From positions 2,356,501 through 2,420,500 of the forward strand of contig NZ_AP026683.1 in NCBI RefSeq assembly GCF_025997995.1: a stretch of 64,000 nucleotides of DNA. Direction: 5' to 3'. This stretch comes from Sediminibacterium sp. TEGAF015. Its GTDB lineage: Bacteria; Bacteroidota; Bacteroidia; Chitinophagales; Chitinophagaceae. Positions 33,734 to 42,668 of the stretch are shown in pieces. The notes under the pieces are model-generated. The model worked only from the letters and a program-made list of their open reading frames with translations. It was not told where the DNA came from and ran no database searches. Every line of letters starts with the position of its first letter. Position 1 is the first letter of the stretch. The translations under genes and the position numbers were made by a program.

Positions 33734-35059
33734 TTGAATTTTAGAGAACTCGGCTTAGCTGAAAAACTGCTAGAGGGGATTGATGCCATGGGCTATGAAA
33801 CAGCCACACCCGTTCAGGCGCAGGTAATTCAACCAATTCTTGAAGGAAGAGACATCATTGCATCTGCACAAACAGGAACGGGTAAAACTGCAGCTTTTTT
33901 ATTGCCGATTATTCATAAGATGCTTACGCAGCCTCATTCGGCTCATCATATTAATGCATTAATTATTGTACCTACACGCGAACTAGCTATTCAGATTTCT
34001 GAGACGATGGAAGGCTTGGGATATTTTACTGATGTGAGTTGTATTGCTGTTTATGGAGGTGGAGATGGGAGTTCCTTTACAACGGAAAAGAAGGCATTAA
34101 GTACCGGAGTGGATATGGTGGTTTGTACACCTGGCAGGATGATTGCTCATTTAAATATGGGCTATGTAAAAATGCAAGAAGTACAATATTTGGTGCTGGA
34201 TGAGGCAGACAGAATGCTCGACATGGGCTTTCATGATGATTTAATGAAAATCATTTCCTTTTTGCCCAAGAAAAGACAGAGCCTTTTATTTTCTGCAACC
34301 ATGCCTCAGAAAATGAGAGAATTGGCCAGAAAATTATTGAACAATCCGGCTGAAATAAATATTGCTGTATCCAAGCCGCCTGAGCAAATATTGCAACAGG
34401 CATATGTGGTATATGAGCCACAAAAGATTCCATTGATTAAGTATGTGTTAAGCAACCAGACCTACACACGCGTCATTATATTCTGTTCTAAAAAACAAAA
34501 TGTAAAGCAATTGGCTTCTGAATTAAAACGTGCTAAATTATCTGTGGAAGAAATTCATTCTGATTTGTTACAAGATAAAAGAGAGCAAGTATTGCAAGAT
34601 TTCAGAAACAGGAAATTAAAGATTCTCGTGGCTACGGATATATTGAGTCGTGGAATCGATATTGAAGAAATTGAATTGGTAATTAACTATGATGTTCCCA
34701 ATGATGGGGAAGATTATATACATCGTATTGGAAGAACTGCACGTGCAGCCACTTCAGGAACAGCTATTACGTTTATTAGCGAAGCAGAACAAAAAAAGTT
34801 TTTACAGATAGAGGAATTACTGGGGAAGGCAGTAGATAAATTGCCAGTACCTGAAAACTTTGGACCAGCTCCAGCCTATACCCCTAAAGCCAGGTTCGAA
34901 TCTAAAAGAGGAAATGGAAATCGTCCAACCAATAAACCCAGACAAAGTCAAACTGGAGGAAATCCCAACCGTAACAACCCAAATAGGGGAAATCAAAACA
35001 GACCTATACAAAAATATAAAGCAGCCCCCAATAATAATAAAAAGACCGGCGAGGATTAA
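33734..35059 (+). CDS. DEAD-box RNA helicase (RhlE-like)
   Basis: A 441-residue protein. Motifs in order: Q-motif (FRELGLAEKLLEGI, GYETATPVQAQVI), I AQTGTGKT, Ia PTRELA, Ib TPGR, II DEAD (VLDEADRMLDMGF), III SAT, IV VIIFCSKK, V ATDILSRGID, VI HRIGRTAR. A basic Gly/Asn/Arg-rich tail (about 375-441) binds RNA. It remodels RNA, for example in ribosome assembly or in the cold. The start is a TTG: the Q-motif needs it, there is an in-frame stop at 33719, and no ATG lies upstream. It follows the REC-HPt gene by 23 bases. Confidence 0.94.
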   Translation: MNFRELGLAEKLLEGIDAMGYETATPVQAQVIQPILEGRDIIASAQTGTGKTAAFLLPIIHKMLTQPHSAHHINALIIVPTRELAIQISETMEGLGYFTDVSCIAVYGGGDGSSFTTEKKALSTGVDMVVCTPGRMIAHLNMGYVKMQEVQYLVLDEADRMLDMGFHDDLMKIISFLPKKRQSLLFSATMPQKMRELARKLLNNPAEINIAVSKPPEQILQQAYVVYEPQKIPLIKYVLSNQTYTRVIIFCSKKQNVKQLASELKRAKLSVEEIHSDLLQDKREQVLQDFRNRKLKILVATDILSRGIDIEEIELVINYDVPNDGEDYIHRIGRTARAATSGTAITFISEAEQKKFLQIEELLGKAVDKLPVPENFGPAPAYTPKARFESKRGNGNRPTNKPRQSQTGGNPNRNNPNRGNQNRPIQKYKAAPNNNKKTGED

Positions 35060-36186
35060 TCGATAAACTTCAGACATACAGGTTTAGATACAGCAATACG
35101 CTTTCCTGTGTCGATCAGTTTCCCTGTTTGTAAATTTCTTTTAAATACAACAACCTCGTTACTGTTTTGATTAGCGGCTAATAGAAATTGTCCTGTTGGG
35201 TCTATTGCAAAATTGCGGGGGGCTAATCCAAGTGTCGGTTCCGATCCCACCCATTGCAACCATCCATTCTTTGCTATTTTAAAAATGGCAAGGTCGTTAA
35301 AATCTGCTCTGTTGGATGCGTATAAAAATTTTCCATCAGGGGATACATGAATATCTGCTGCACCTGATTTTTTAGCAACTCCTTGTGCAAACATATTAAC
35401 CTCTTGCATTTTTTTAAGTATCCCTTTTGTAAAGTTCAATACGGTAACTGAGCCAGTCAGCTCTTGTACCGCGTATACAATGGGTTTGGTGGGATGAAAA
35501 CTGATATGTCTTGGGCCATCACCCGGATTGCATTGAAATATTGAAATGGGTTTTTCTGAAACCGGCCTAGTGTTGCTCAGATTTAAACTGTATACACTAA
35601 TTAAATCTGTTCCTAAGTCTTGTACCAATACATATTTTTCATCCGGAGAAATAAAGGCAGAATGAACATGTGGTTTGTCTTGTCTGCTTTTATTAACACT
35701 ACTCCCTGTATGCTGAATGGTTTGGATAGCATTGCTCAGCTTTCCGTCAGTTTCAATACGCATCACACTGAAATTGCCTCCTGAATAATTGGAAACAAAT
35801 GCAAATCTATTTTGTGCATCTATACTAATATGACAAGGGTGATCGCCTCCACTTAAAACCGTGTTTAGCAATTGAAAACTTCCCGAAACTTTATCAAAGC
35901 GATAAGCAGACACAGCCCCATTGCCGTTGCCCAATTCATTCACTGCATATAAATAGGGTTTAGTTAAGGAGGGGGCTAAAAAAGAAGGGTCGGCAGCCGC
36001 TGTTTTACTGATGAAATCCGTTGACCCATTTGAGTTAAATTGATAATAATAAATACCATCTGCAACAACGCCATTCGTATAACTTCCAATCAATAGTTTC
36101 TGACCGTTGGGTTTTTGTGCATTCGAACTTAATCCTTGTGTGAATACTATGATTAGGAATAACAATCCTGTTTTCAATGGTTTCAT
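35056..36186 (-). CDS. Secreted 6-phosphogluconolactonase-like lactonase (seven-bladed propeller)
   Basis: Starting at the ATG at 36186 gives 376 residues with a signal peptide (residues 1-24, ending SSNAQ). The lactonase family (Lactonase, PF10282) is shown by GSYTNG, FLAPSLTKPYLYAVNELGN, HPCHISIDAQNRFAFVSNYSGG, GPRHISFHPTKPIVYAVQEL, HVSPDGKFLYASNRADFNDL, and GLAPRNFAIDPTGQFLLAANQ. Cytoplasmic Pgl opens 6-phosphogluconolactone; this exported form probably acts on another lactone. A start 9 bases upstream (36195) is also possible. It converges with the helicase gene with a 4-base overlap. Confidence 0.9.
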   Translation of the reverse strand: MKPLKTGLLFLIIVFTQGLSSNAQKPNGQKLLIGSYTNGVVADGIYYYQFNSNGSTDFISKTAAADPSFLAPSLTKPYLYAVNELGNGNGAVSAYRFDKVSGSFQLLNTVLSGGDHPCHISIDAQNRFAFVSNYSGGNFSVMRIETDGKLSNAIQTIQHTGSSVNKSRQDKPHVHSAFISPDEKYVLVQDLGTDLISVYSLNLSNTRPVSEKPISIFQCNPGDGPRHISFHPTKPIVYAVQELTGSVTVLNFTKGILKKMQEVNMFAQGVAKKSGAADIHVSPDGKFLYASNRADFNDLAIFKIAKNGWLQWVGSEPTLGLAPRNFAIDPTGQFLLAANQNSNEVVVFKRNLQTGKLIDTGKRIAVSKPVCLKFID

Positions 36187-36282
36187 ATTTGACATTTCAA
36201 TTCTGTTAACAATATAAATATCGGTCTTTATTGGTAAATCTTCTTTGTTACATATGTTACTAAACAAGGATTTTATGGTTTC

Positions 36283-36290
36283 TACTTTTG
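36283..36290 (+). promoter_or_regulatory. -7 element of the second RND operon
   Basis: TACTTTTG, an exact TAnnTTTG, 19 bases before the ATG at 36310. There is no TTG at normal spacing. A direct repeat GTTAC-ATAT-GTTAC lies at 36247-36260, about where an activator could bind. Confidence 0.4.
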
Positions 36291-36309
36291 TGTTCTTAAA
36301 AATGGAATT

Positions 36310-37617
36310 ATGAGACTATTCTTACTTTTTTCGCTTTCTGTATTAGGTTTTATTCCAATTCAAGCCCAGCAACAGACTATATCTATACAGCTGGAAGAGG
36401 CATTAAGTCTTGCACAAAAGGCCAATCAACAAATCAAAATTGCACAAATTGATCAGCAAATTGCAAGTGCCAATTTAAAACAAACAGAAGCATTATGGCT
36501 TCCACAAGTGAATCTTTCCTATACGGCAATGAACACGAATAATCCGCTGAATGCATTTGGATTTAAATTGCAACAGGCTAATGTAATTGCATCCGACTTT
36601 AATCCAGCGTTATTAAATAATCCAGGCGCTACTCCCAATTACCTTACACAATTAAGTTTACAGCAACCTATCGTAAATCTAGATATGCTACAAATGCGTA
36701 AAGCAGGGGAGAAGCAGGTTCAAATTTCTACTTTACAATCTAAAAGAACAACAGAAGCTGTAAAAATGCAGATAACTCAATTGTATCTACAATTGGATTT
36801 TTTATATCAAGCAGTTAATGTTGTTAAAACTGCATTGTTAACATCTCAATCAATCTATCAGTTTACTAAAAACAGATTTGATCAGGGTTTGATGCAAAAA
36901 TCTGATTTATTAAATGTTGAAGTACAAGTTAAGAACACAGAAACAAGATTAAATGAACTTCAGTCAACTATAGCATATGTTTCTGATCAGCTAAGTCTAA
37001 TGATGAATCAACCACAGGGAATAGTTTATAAAACAACATCTAGCCCACTAGAAATGCCAACAGAACTTTTAGCAATTATACCAGCTGAAAGAGCTGACTT
37101 AAAAGCTATGCAAGCCGGTTTAGGTGTTTATGATATTGCCATTAAAGGTGCAAAGATGAGCTGGTTACCACGATTAAACGCTTTTGCCAATTACCAGTTG
37201 AATGATCGTAAAGCCTTAGGTTTTAATGCTGGCTCATATTTTGCAGGAATTCAGTTGTCATGGGACATTATGAAGGGCAATCAAACTAAAAATAAAATTG
37301 CGACTCAAACAATAGAGAAAGCAAAGTTGCAAGAACAGTTTTCCGCAAGACTGAATCAAGAGCAAAGTTCACTTCATAATACTATTCGAACCATCAAAGA
37401 TGCTAGATATAAATTTAAACAATTGGAAACATCCATTGCACAAGCTGACGAGTCTTTAAGGATACTACAAAATAGATATCAGCAAGGACTTGTAAGTACG
37501 AATGATATATTATTGGCACAAACTCAGCTTTCGCAACAACGATTACAACAAGCGGAAGCTAAACTCAGTGAACAAGTAGCGATTAATTACTATGATTTTT
37601 TAACTACAGTTAAATAA
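36310..37617 (+). CDS. TolC-family outer-membrane efflux protein
   Basis: A 435-residue protein with a signal peptide (residues 1-19, ending IQAQQ). Two OEP-type helical repeats follow (LEEALSLAQKANQQIKIAQ near 28-46; LKAMQAGLGVYDIAIKGAKMSWLPRL in the second half; QNRYQQGLVSTNDILLAQTQL near the end). It is not a lipoprotein, unlike the duct at 12164. It is the first gene of an operon with a membrane fusion protein (19 bases downstream), an RND permease, a PII-like protein and a DUF2892 protein. It forms the exit channel of that pump. Confidence 0.93.
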   Translation: MRLFLLFSLSVLGFIPIQAQQQTISIQLEEALSLAQKANQQIKIAQIDQQIASANLKQTEALWLPQVNLSYTAMNTNNPLNAFGFKLQQANVIASDFNPALLNNPGATPNYLTQLSLQQPIVNLDMLQMRKAGEKQVQISTLQSKRTTEAVKMQITQLYLQLDFLYQAVNVVKTALLTSQSIYQFTKNRFDQGLMQKSDLLNVEVQVKNTETRLNELQSTIAYVSDQLSLMMNQPQGIVYKTTSSPLEMPTELLAIIPAERADLKAMQAGLGVYDIAIKGAKMSWLPRLNAFANYQLNDRKALGFNAGSYFAGIQLSWDIMKGNQTKNKIATQTIEKAKLQEQFSARLNQEQSSLHNTIRTIKDARYKFKQLETSIAQADESLRILQNRYQQGLVSTNDILLAQTQLSQQRLQQAEAKLSEQVAINYYDFLTTVK

Positions 37618-37636
37618 ACCAAATAAAACGACTAAA

Positions 37637-38740
37637 ATGAATACAACGAATAAACTAATTTTTACTGGGGCAATTTTATCCTTATTTGCCTTAGTGAGTT
37701 GCGGAGAGAAAAAAAATCAAGAACATACAGTACCTAATTCACCTGTTCAAGTTATAGTAGGAACCGCCGGAACTCAAGTTGCCAATGGTAATTTTGAGAT
37801 TACTGGTCAGGTTGAAGGGATTCAATCAGCCAATATTTCAACTAGGGTAATGGGTACAATTACCAGCATGCGCGTAAAGGCCGGCGATTTAGTTAAACAA
37901 GGTCAGGTATTGTTTACGATTAATGCCACTGATATAAAAGCTAAGTCTTCACAAACAGACGCAATGATTGTTCAAGCAGAAGCTGCTTATAAAAATGCAC
38001 AAAAAGACTATGAAAGATATACAGCACTTTATAAACAACAGAGTGCAACTGCAAAAGAATTAGAGCAAATTGCGCTTCAATACGCATCCGCAAAGGCAAA
38101 TTTAGAAGCCACAAAGCAAATGAAAAACGAGGTGAATGCTAATCTTGCATATACAACAGTTACAGCACCTTTTTCTGGAGTTATATCACAAAAAAATGCG
38201 GAAACAGGAAGTATTGCTAGTCCAGGCATGCCTATTCTAACTTTAGAACAAACAGGAAGCTTACAAGTAAGCGCAATGGTTCCTGAAAATTTAATTGCTG
38301 GTATTTCAAACGGACAGGAAGTAGAAATATATGTACAGGCCGTTGATAAAAAGATTAAAGGAAAAGTAATACAGATTAATCCTTCTTCTCAATTTACGGG
38401 AGGGCAATATATAGTGAAAATTGGTATGCCACAAGCTGAAATGAAAAATCTTTATTCAGGTATGTACACGAAAGTTTTGGTTCCTATAAAGGGAAATTCT
38501 TCTATTGATAATGCGAATATAAATATCACTATACCTGAACAAGCGTTGGTATATAAAAACCAATTAACGGGGATTTATACCATTAGTGCAGATAATACAG
38601 CCTTACTAAGATGGATAAGAACTGGAAAAAATCAATCAGGACAAATTGAAGTATTATCAGGATTATCAAATGGTGAAAAATATATTCAAAGTGCCAAGGG
38701 CAATCTTTATAATGGAGTACCAGTAACAATCTCGAAATAA
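37637..38740 (+). CDS. RND efflux periplasmic adaptor lipoprotein
   Basis: A 367-residue protein with lipobox LVSC (C22). The biotinyl/lipoyl half-motif is at about 70-95 (VMGTITSMRVKAGDLVKQGQ), then a helical hairpin (about 100-150), and the second half (YTTVTAPFSGVISQKNAETG). The beta-barrel follows, with a C-terminal membrane-proximal domain. It joins the TolC duct before it and the RND permease after it. Its sequence is unlike the adaptor at 16795, so the two pumps are separate systems. Confidence 0.93.
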   Translation: MNTTNKLIFTGAILSLFALVSCGEKKNQEHTVPNSPVQVIVGTAGTQVANGNFEITGQVEGIQSANISTRVMGTITSMRVKAGDLVKQGQVLFTINATDIKAKSSQTDAMIVQAEAAYKNAQKDYERYTALYKQQSATAKELEQIALQYASAKANLEATKQMKNEVNANLAYTTVTAPFSGVISQKNAETGSIASPGMPILTLEQTGSLQVSAMVPENLIAGISNGQEVEIYVQAVDKKIKGKVIQINPSSQFTGGQYIVKIGMPQAEMKNLYSGMYTKVLVPIKGNSSIDNANINITIPEQALVYKNQLTGIYTISADNTALLRWIRTGKNQSGQIEVLSGLSNGEKYIQSAKGNLYNGVPVTISK

Positions 38741-38765
38741 TTACCTCAGTTTTAAAAAAATCAAA

Positions 38766-41700
38766 ATGGAAAAAGGATTATCTGGAAATATAGCCAAGGC
38801 ATTTTTGCAATCCAAACTTACGATTCTATTGATGGTGGCATTCTTACTGATTGGTGGGTATAGTACTTTATTAATGCCAAGAGAAGAAGAACCACAGATT
38901 CAGGTACCCATGGCGGATATTTTTATTGCTTATCCGGGAGCAAGTCCAAAAGAAGTTGAAACAAAAGTATCAGCTCCGCTTGAAAAAGTAATATCAAACA
39001 TAAAAGGGGTTGAGTATGTATATTCAACTTCAATGAGCGGTCAAACAATGTTGATTGTTCAGTTCTTGGTAGGAGAAGACGTAGAGCGCTCTCTAGTAAA
39101 GTTGTATAGTGAAATCATGAAAAATATGGATAAAATGCCGCAAGGTATTTCTATGCCATTAATTAAAACCAGGGCAATTGATGATGTTCCTGTATTTGGT
39201 TTAACACTTTGGGGCGAAAATTATGATGATTACCAGTTAAAGCTGGTTGCACAGGAATTATCCAATGAATTAAAAAAATCAAATGATGTTTCTGATATTA
39301 ATATCATTGGTGGCCGATCAAAAGAAGTTAAAGTAGTACTTAATAAAACGCTGATGGCAGCGAATCGGGTAGACTTTTTATCTATTGCTAAATCTATTGG
39401 GGGAGCCAATGCTCAAGCACAGAGTGGTAACTTTTATAAAAATGATAGTTCTTTCTCTGTACTTACGGGTAATTTCTTAAGTTCTGCTGATGATGTGGCT
39501 TCACTAGTAATTGGAATGAATGGAGGAACACCCGTATACTTAAAGCAAGTTGCTACAGTTACCGAATCACCCGCAAGTTCCAATCAATATGTGTTTTATG
39601 GCTATGGTCATGCCGATACTGCGGGACTAAAAAAGTTTACAGCAACTTATCCTGCGGTAACGCTTGCGATTGCAAAGAAAAAGGGTGCAGATGCTATGAA
39701 ACTTTCTGATAATATACTTGCCAAAGTAGCATCTCTTAAAAAAGATTTAATACCATCGGATTTGCAGGTAACTGCAACGAGAAATTATGGTGAATCAGCT
39801 GCACATAAAGTATCTGAATTATTATTTCACTTATTTATCTCCATTGTTGTTGTTACTTTATTTGTAATGCTTGCGATGGGTTGGAGAGGAGGATTAGTGG
39901 TATTTCTTTCAGTACCTGTAACATTTGCCTTGACATTGTTCAGTTATTATGCAATGGACTACACACTAAACCGTATTACCTTATTTGCATTGGTATTTAT
40001 TACTGGGATTGTGGTAGACGATTCTATTATTATTGCAGAAAACATGCATCGCCATTTTAAGATGCGTAAACTACCCCCATTACAAGCCGCTATTTATGCT
40101 ATTAATGAAGTTGGTAACCCAACAATATTAGCAACTTTTACCGTTGTAGCTGCAGTACTTCCAATGGCATTTGTTTCTGGTCTTATGGGACCTTATATGA
40201 GCCCAATGCCCATAGGTGCATCTATTGCTATGTTACTTTCATTAATTGTTGCCTTAACCTTAACTCCTTATTTAGGGTATATATTCTTGCGTGAAAAAGA
40301 GAAGCGTGGTGGAGAGCATAATGAACATGTAGCTCATTCACTTGAGGCCTCTGGAATTTATAAAATCTACTACTCATTCATACAGCCAATGTTAGAAGTA
40401 AGATGGAAGCGATGGGCATTTATAATGGGTACTGTAGTGGTGTTGTTTGCTAGCATGTTATTGTTTTATACGAAATCCGTAGCAGTTAAAATGCTTCCTT
40501 TTGACAATAAGAATGAATTTCAAATAGTGATTGATATGCCTGAAGGTACAACGCTAGAAAAAACAAATGTAGTTGCTGCTGAAATTGCGCAATACGTAGC
40601 CAAGCAGCCTATGGTAAAAAACTATCAAGGCTATATTGGTACTGCAGGTCCAATTAGTTTTAATGGATTGGTTCGACATTATGATTTACGAAAGGGTGAT
40701 AATGTTGCTGATATACAAGTTAATTTGATTGATAAAGAAGAGAGGTCAATACAAAGTCATGATATTGCTAAGTCTATGCGTGGACCAATACAAAAAATTG
40801 CGGCAAGGTACCATGCAAATGTAAAAATTGTGGAAGTACCTCCAGGTCCTCCCGTATTATCAACCCTAGTTGCTGAAGTATATGGACCTGACTATAAACA
40901 GCAAATTGCAATTGGTAAACAAATTGAACAATTATTTAGAAATACATCAGATGTTGTGGATGCTGACTGGATGGTTGAGGATGACCAATCTGAATATAGA
41001 TTTACTGTAGACAAAGAGAAAGCCATGCGTTATGGTGTTGCAACAGCACAGATAAATGCAATTGTTGCCGGCGCTGTCTCTGGTATGCCTGCAGGCGTAA
41101 TCAATGCCCCCAATGCATTTACGCAAACGCCTATTCGGTTGCAGTTAAAAGAAGAAGATAAAGCTGGAATCAATGAAATTCTTGAATTAACGGTTACTGG
41201 AATGCAAGGTAATACAGTTAGTCTGCGAGATATTGTAACGGTAAATAGACAAGTGAACGACAAAAGTATTTATCGCAAAAACCAAAAAGAAGTAGTCTAT
41301 GTGATGGCAGATATGGCAGGAGACTTAGAGAGTCCATTCTATGCAATTTCAAAAATGTCGGATAGTATTTCCTCACTTAAAATTCCTGCTGGTTATAGTA
41401 TCAAAGAAGAATATACGAAGCAGCCAGAGAGTCAAGATCAGTATTCTCTAAAGTGGGATGGCGAGTGGCAAATTACGTATGAAGTATTTAGAGATTTAGG
41501 AATAGCATTTGCTGCTGTTATTCTAATCATATATATGTTAATTGTTGGATGGTTTCAGAATTTTACTGTTCCATTAGTGATGCTTGCTGCAATTCCGCTA
41601 AGCCTTGTAGGCATTATTTTAGGACACTGGATGATGGGTGCCTATTTTACTGCAACTTCTATGATAGGCTTTATTGCATTGGCCGGTGTAATGGTGCGAA

Positions 41701-41969
41701 ATTCTATTTTGCTAATTGATTTTATCAATATCAGGCTGGAAGAAGGTATTCCTTTAAAACAAGCAATTATTGAGGCAGGTGCTGTTAGAACAACTCCAAT
41801 ATTATTAACTGCTGGTGCTGTAGTACTTGGTGCGGTAATTATATTATTTGATCCCATTTTCCAAGGTCTAGCTATTTCATTAATGGGCGGAACAATCACA
41901 TCAACATTTTTAACCCTATTAGTTGTGCCATTACTTTATTATAAAATGATGCGCAATAAAGTAAAATAA
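38766..41969 (+). CDS. RND efflux permease (AcrB-like, second pump)
   Basis: A 1067-residue permease with twelve membrane helices and two large periplasmic loops. TM4 has the intact acidic pair in GIVVDDSIIIAENMH. In TM10 the HAE1 lysine is replaced by Arg (GVMVRNSILLIDF), as in the branch of RND pumps often linked to metals or unusual substrates rather than AcrB itself. The N-terminus (IAKAFLQSKLTILLMVAFLL) also fits that branch. Substrate is unknown. It is followed 6 bases later by a PII-like gene, a link seen for metal-type RND systems, which suggests small-molecule or metal control of transport. Confidence 0.94.
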   Translation: MEKGLSGNIAKAFLQSKLTILLMVAFLLIGGYSTLLMPREEEPQIQVPMADIFIAYPGASPKEVETKVSAPLEKVISNIKGVEYVYSTSMSGQTMLIVQFLVGEDVERSLVKLYSEIMKNMDKMPQGISMPLIKTRAIDDVPVFGLTLWGENYDDYQLKLVAQELSNELKKSNDVSDINIIGGRSKEVKVVLNKTLMAANRVDFLSIAKSIGGANAQAQSGNFYKNDSSFSVLTGNFLSSADDVASLVIGMNGGTPVYLKQVATVTESPASSNQYVFYGYGHADTAGLKKFTATYPAVTLAIAKKKGADAMKLSDNILAKVASLKKDLIPSDLQVTATRNYGESAAHKVSELLFHLFISIVVVTLFVMLAMGWRGGLVVFLSVPVTFALTLFSYYAMDYTLNRITLFALVFITGIVVDDSIIIAENMHRHFKMRKLPPLQAAIYAINEVGNPTILATFTVVAAVLPMAFVSGLMGPYMSPMPIGASIAMLLSLIVALTLTPYLGYIFLREKEKRGGEHNEHVAHSLEASGIYKIYYSFIQPMLEVRWKRWAFIMGTVVVLFASMLLFYTKSVAVKMLPFDNKNEFQIVIDMPEGTTLEKTNVVAAEIAQYVAKQPMVKNYQGYIGTAGPISFNGLVRHYDLRKGDNVADIQVNLIDKEERSIQSHDIAKSMRGPIQKIAARYHANVKIVEVPPGPPVLSTLVAEVYGPDYKQQIAIGKQIEQLFRNTSDVVDADWMVEDDQSEYRFTVDKEKAMRYGVATAQINAIVAGAVSGMPAGVINAPNAFTQTPIRLQLKEEDKAGINEILELTVTGMQGNTVSLRDIVTVNRQVNDKSIYRKNQKEVVYVMADMAGDLESPFYAISKMSDSISSLKIPAGYSIKEEYTKQPESQDQYSLKWDGEWQITYEVFRDLGIAFAAVILIIYMLIVGWFQNFTVPLVMLAAIPLSLVGIILGHWMMGAYFTATSMIGFIALAGVMVRNSILLIDFINIRLEEGIPLKQAIIEAGAVRTTPILLTAGAVVLGAVIILFDPIFQGLAISLMGGTITSTFLTLLVVPLLYYKMMRNKVK

Positions 41970-41975
41970 ATTAGT

Positions 41976-42290
41976 ATGAAATTATTAATTGTAACTGCTG
42001 TAAAAGAACTCAGCAAATCAGTTGAAAAAATGCTCAAAGATGCATCTATATCTATATTCAGTGTAACTGATACCTTGGGTGTAAAAAACAGCCCAGATGA
42101 TTATTTATTGGATGATTGGTTTGGCTCGGATGACGGCAATAAGTATGATTCAGTCTTTATTTTCAGTTTTTGTAGTGATGAAGCTGCAAACAGAGTCTTA
42201 GGTTTACTAGATGAATTTAATGGTGCTGAATCAAATAATGAATTCCCTATCAGAGCCTTTATTGTACCTGTAGAAAACTCAACAAAATAA
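41976..42290 (+). CDS. PII-like small signalling protein linked to the RND pump
   Basis: A 104-residue soluble protein. The predicted order is strand KLLIVTAV, helix KELSKSVEKMLKDA, strand ISIFSVTDTLGV, an acidic loop (about residues 37-53, containing DDYLLDDWFGSDD), strand YDSVFIFSFC, helix SDEAANRVLGLLDEF, and strand PIRAFIVPVE. This beta-alpha-beta-beta-alpha-beta pattern is that of PII/CutA-type trimers, with the acidic loop in the T-loop place. It resembles DUF3240-type proteins found beside cation RND pumps. It has no ammonium transporter neighbour. It probably senses the pump's substrate or regulates the permease directly. Confidence 0.7.
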   Translation: MKLLIVTAVKELSKSVEKMLKDASISIFSVTDTLGVKNSPDDYLLDDWFGSDDGNKYDSVFIFSFCSDEAANRVLGLLDEFNGAESNNEFPIRAFIVPVENSTK

Positions 42291-42294
42291 TATT

Positions 42295-42507
42295 ATGAAA
42301 GAAAGAATTGTAAGAGCAGTGGCTGGCGTTTTTGTACTAACCAGTATTAGTCTAGCCTATTTTATACATGTAAACTGGTTATTATTAGCGGCCTTTGTAG
42401 GGTTAAACTTATTACAATCTTCGTTTACTAAGTTTTGCCCACTCGAATGTATTTTAGACAGGGCGGGGATTGGTAAATCAGCTAATAAACCGTGCTGTAC
42501 CAATTAA
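42295..42507 (+). CDS. DUF2892 (YgaP transmembrane domain-like) membrane protein
   Basis: A 70-residue protein: two hydrophobic helices (residues about 7-24 and 28-43), then SSFTKFCPLECILDRAGIG and a CC pair near the end. The first part matches DUF2892, the membrane domain of the YgaP sulfurtransferase. The four cysteines (CPLEC and PCC) could bind a metal or persulfide. It lies 4 bases after the PII-like gene and is the last gene of the second RND operon. Confidence 0.85.
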   Translation: MKERIVRAVAGVFVLTSISLAYFIHVNWLLLAAFVGLNLLQSSFTKFCPLECILDRAGIGKSANKPCCTN

Positions 42508-42558
42508 TCCAAAAAAGAAAATGCTGAAATAATTGAGTAAAGATTAGTATCAAATCAT

Positions 42559-42593
42559 TATTTTTGCCACCCTTTAAGAACAGCAATGTTCTT
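42559..42593 (+). promoter_or_regulatory. -7 element and leader hairpin before tRNA (CAT)
   Basis: The -7 element TATTTTTG (42559-42566) is an exact match; the nearest TTG is 23 bases upstream. A hairpin AAGAACA-GCAA-TGTTCTT (42576-42593, GNRA loop) ends one base before the mature tRNA. Confidence 0.45.
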
Positions 42594-42594
42594 T

Positions 42595-42668
42595 GGGCCT
42601 ATAGCTCAGTTGGTTAGAGCACCTGACTCATAATCAGGGGGTCCCAGGATCATGCCCTGGTGGGCCCA
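42595..42668 (+). tRNA. tRNA with CAT anticodon (elongator Met or Ile2), atypical T-loop
   Basis: A cloverleaf with acceptor GGGCCTA/TGGGCCC, D-arm GCTC-AGTTGGTTA-GAGC, anticodon stem CCTGA with loop CTCATAA, variable loop GGGTC, and T-stem CCAGG/CCTGG. The first base pair G-C rules out initiator tRNA. The T-loop reads ATCATGC, with A54 and T58 instead of the nearly universal T54 and A58. CCA is not encoded. Met versus lysidine-modified Ile2 cannot be decided by eye. Confidence 0.88.

Noticed and set aside
42595..42668. tRNA pseudogene because of the unusual T-loop
   Set aside because: All stems pair, and promoter-like and terminator signals flank it; the two changes at 54 and 58 look compensatory rather than decayed.
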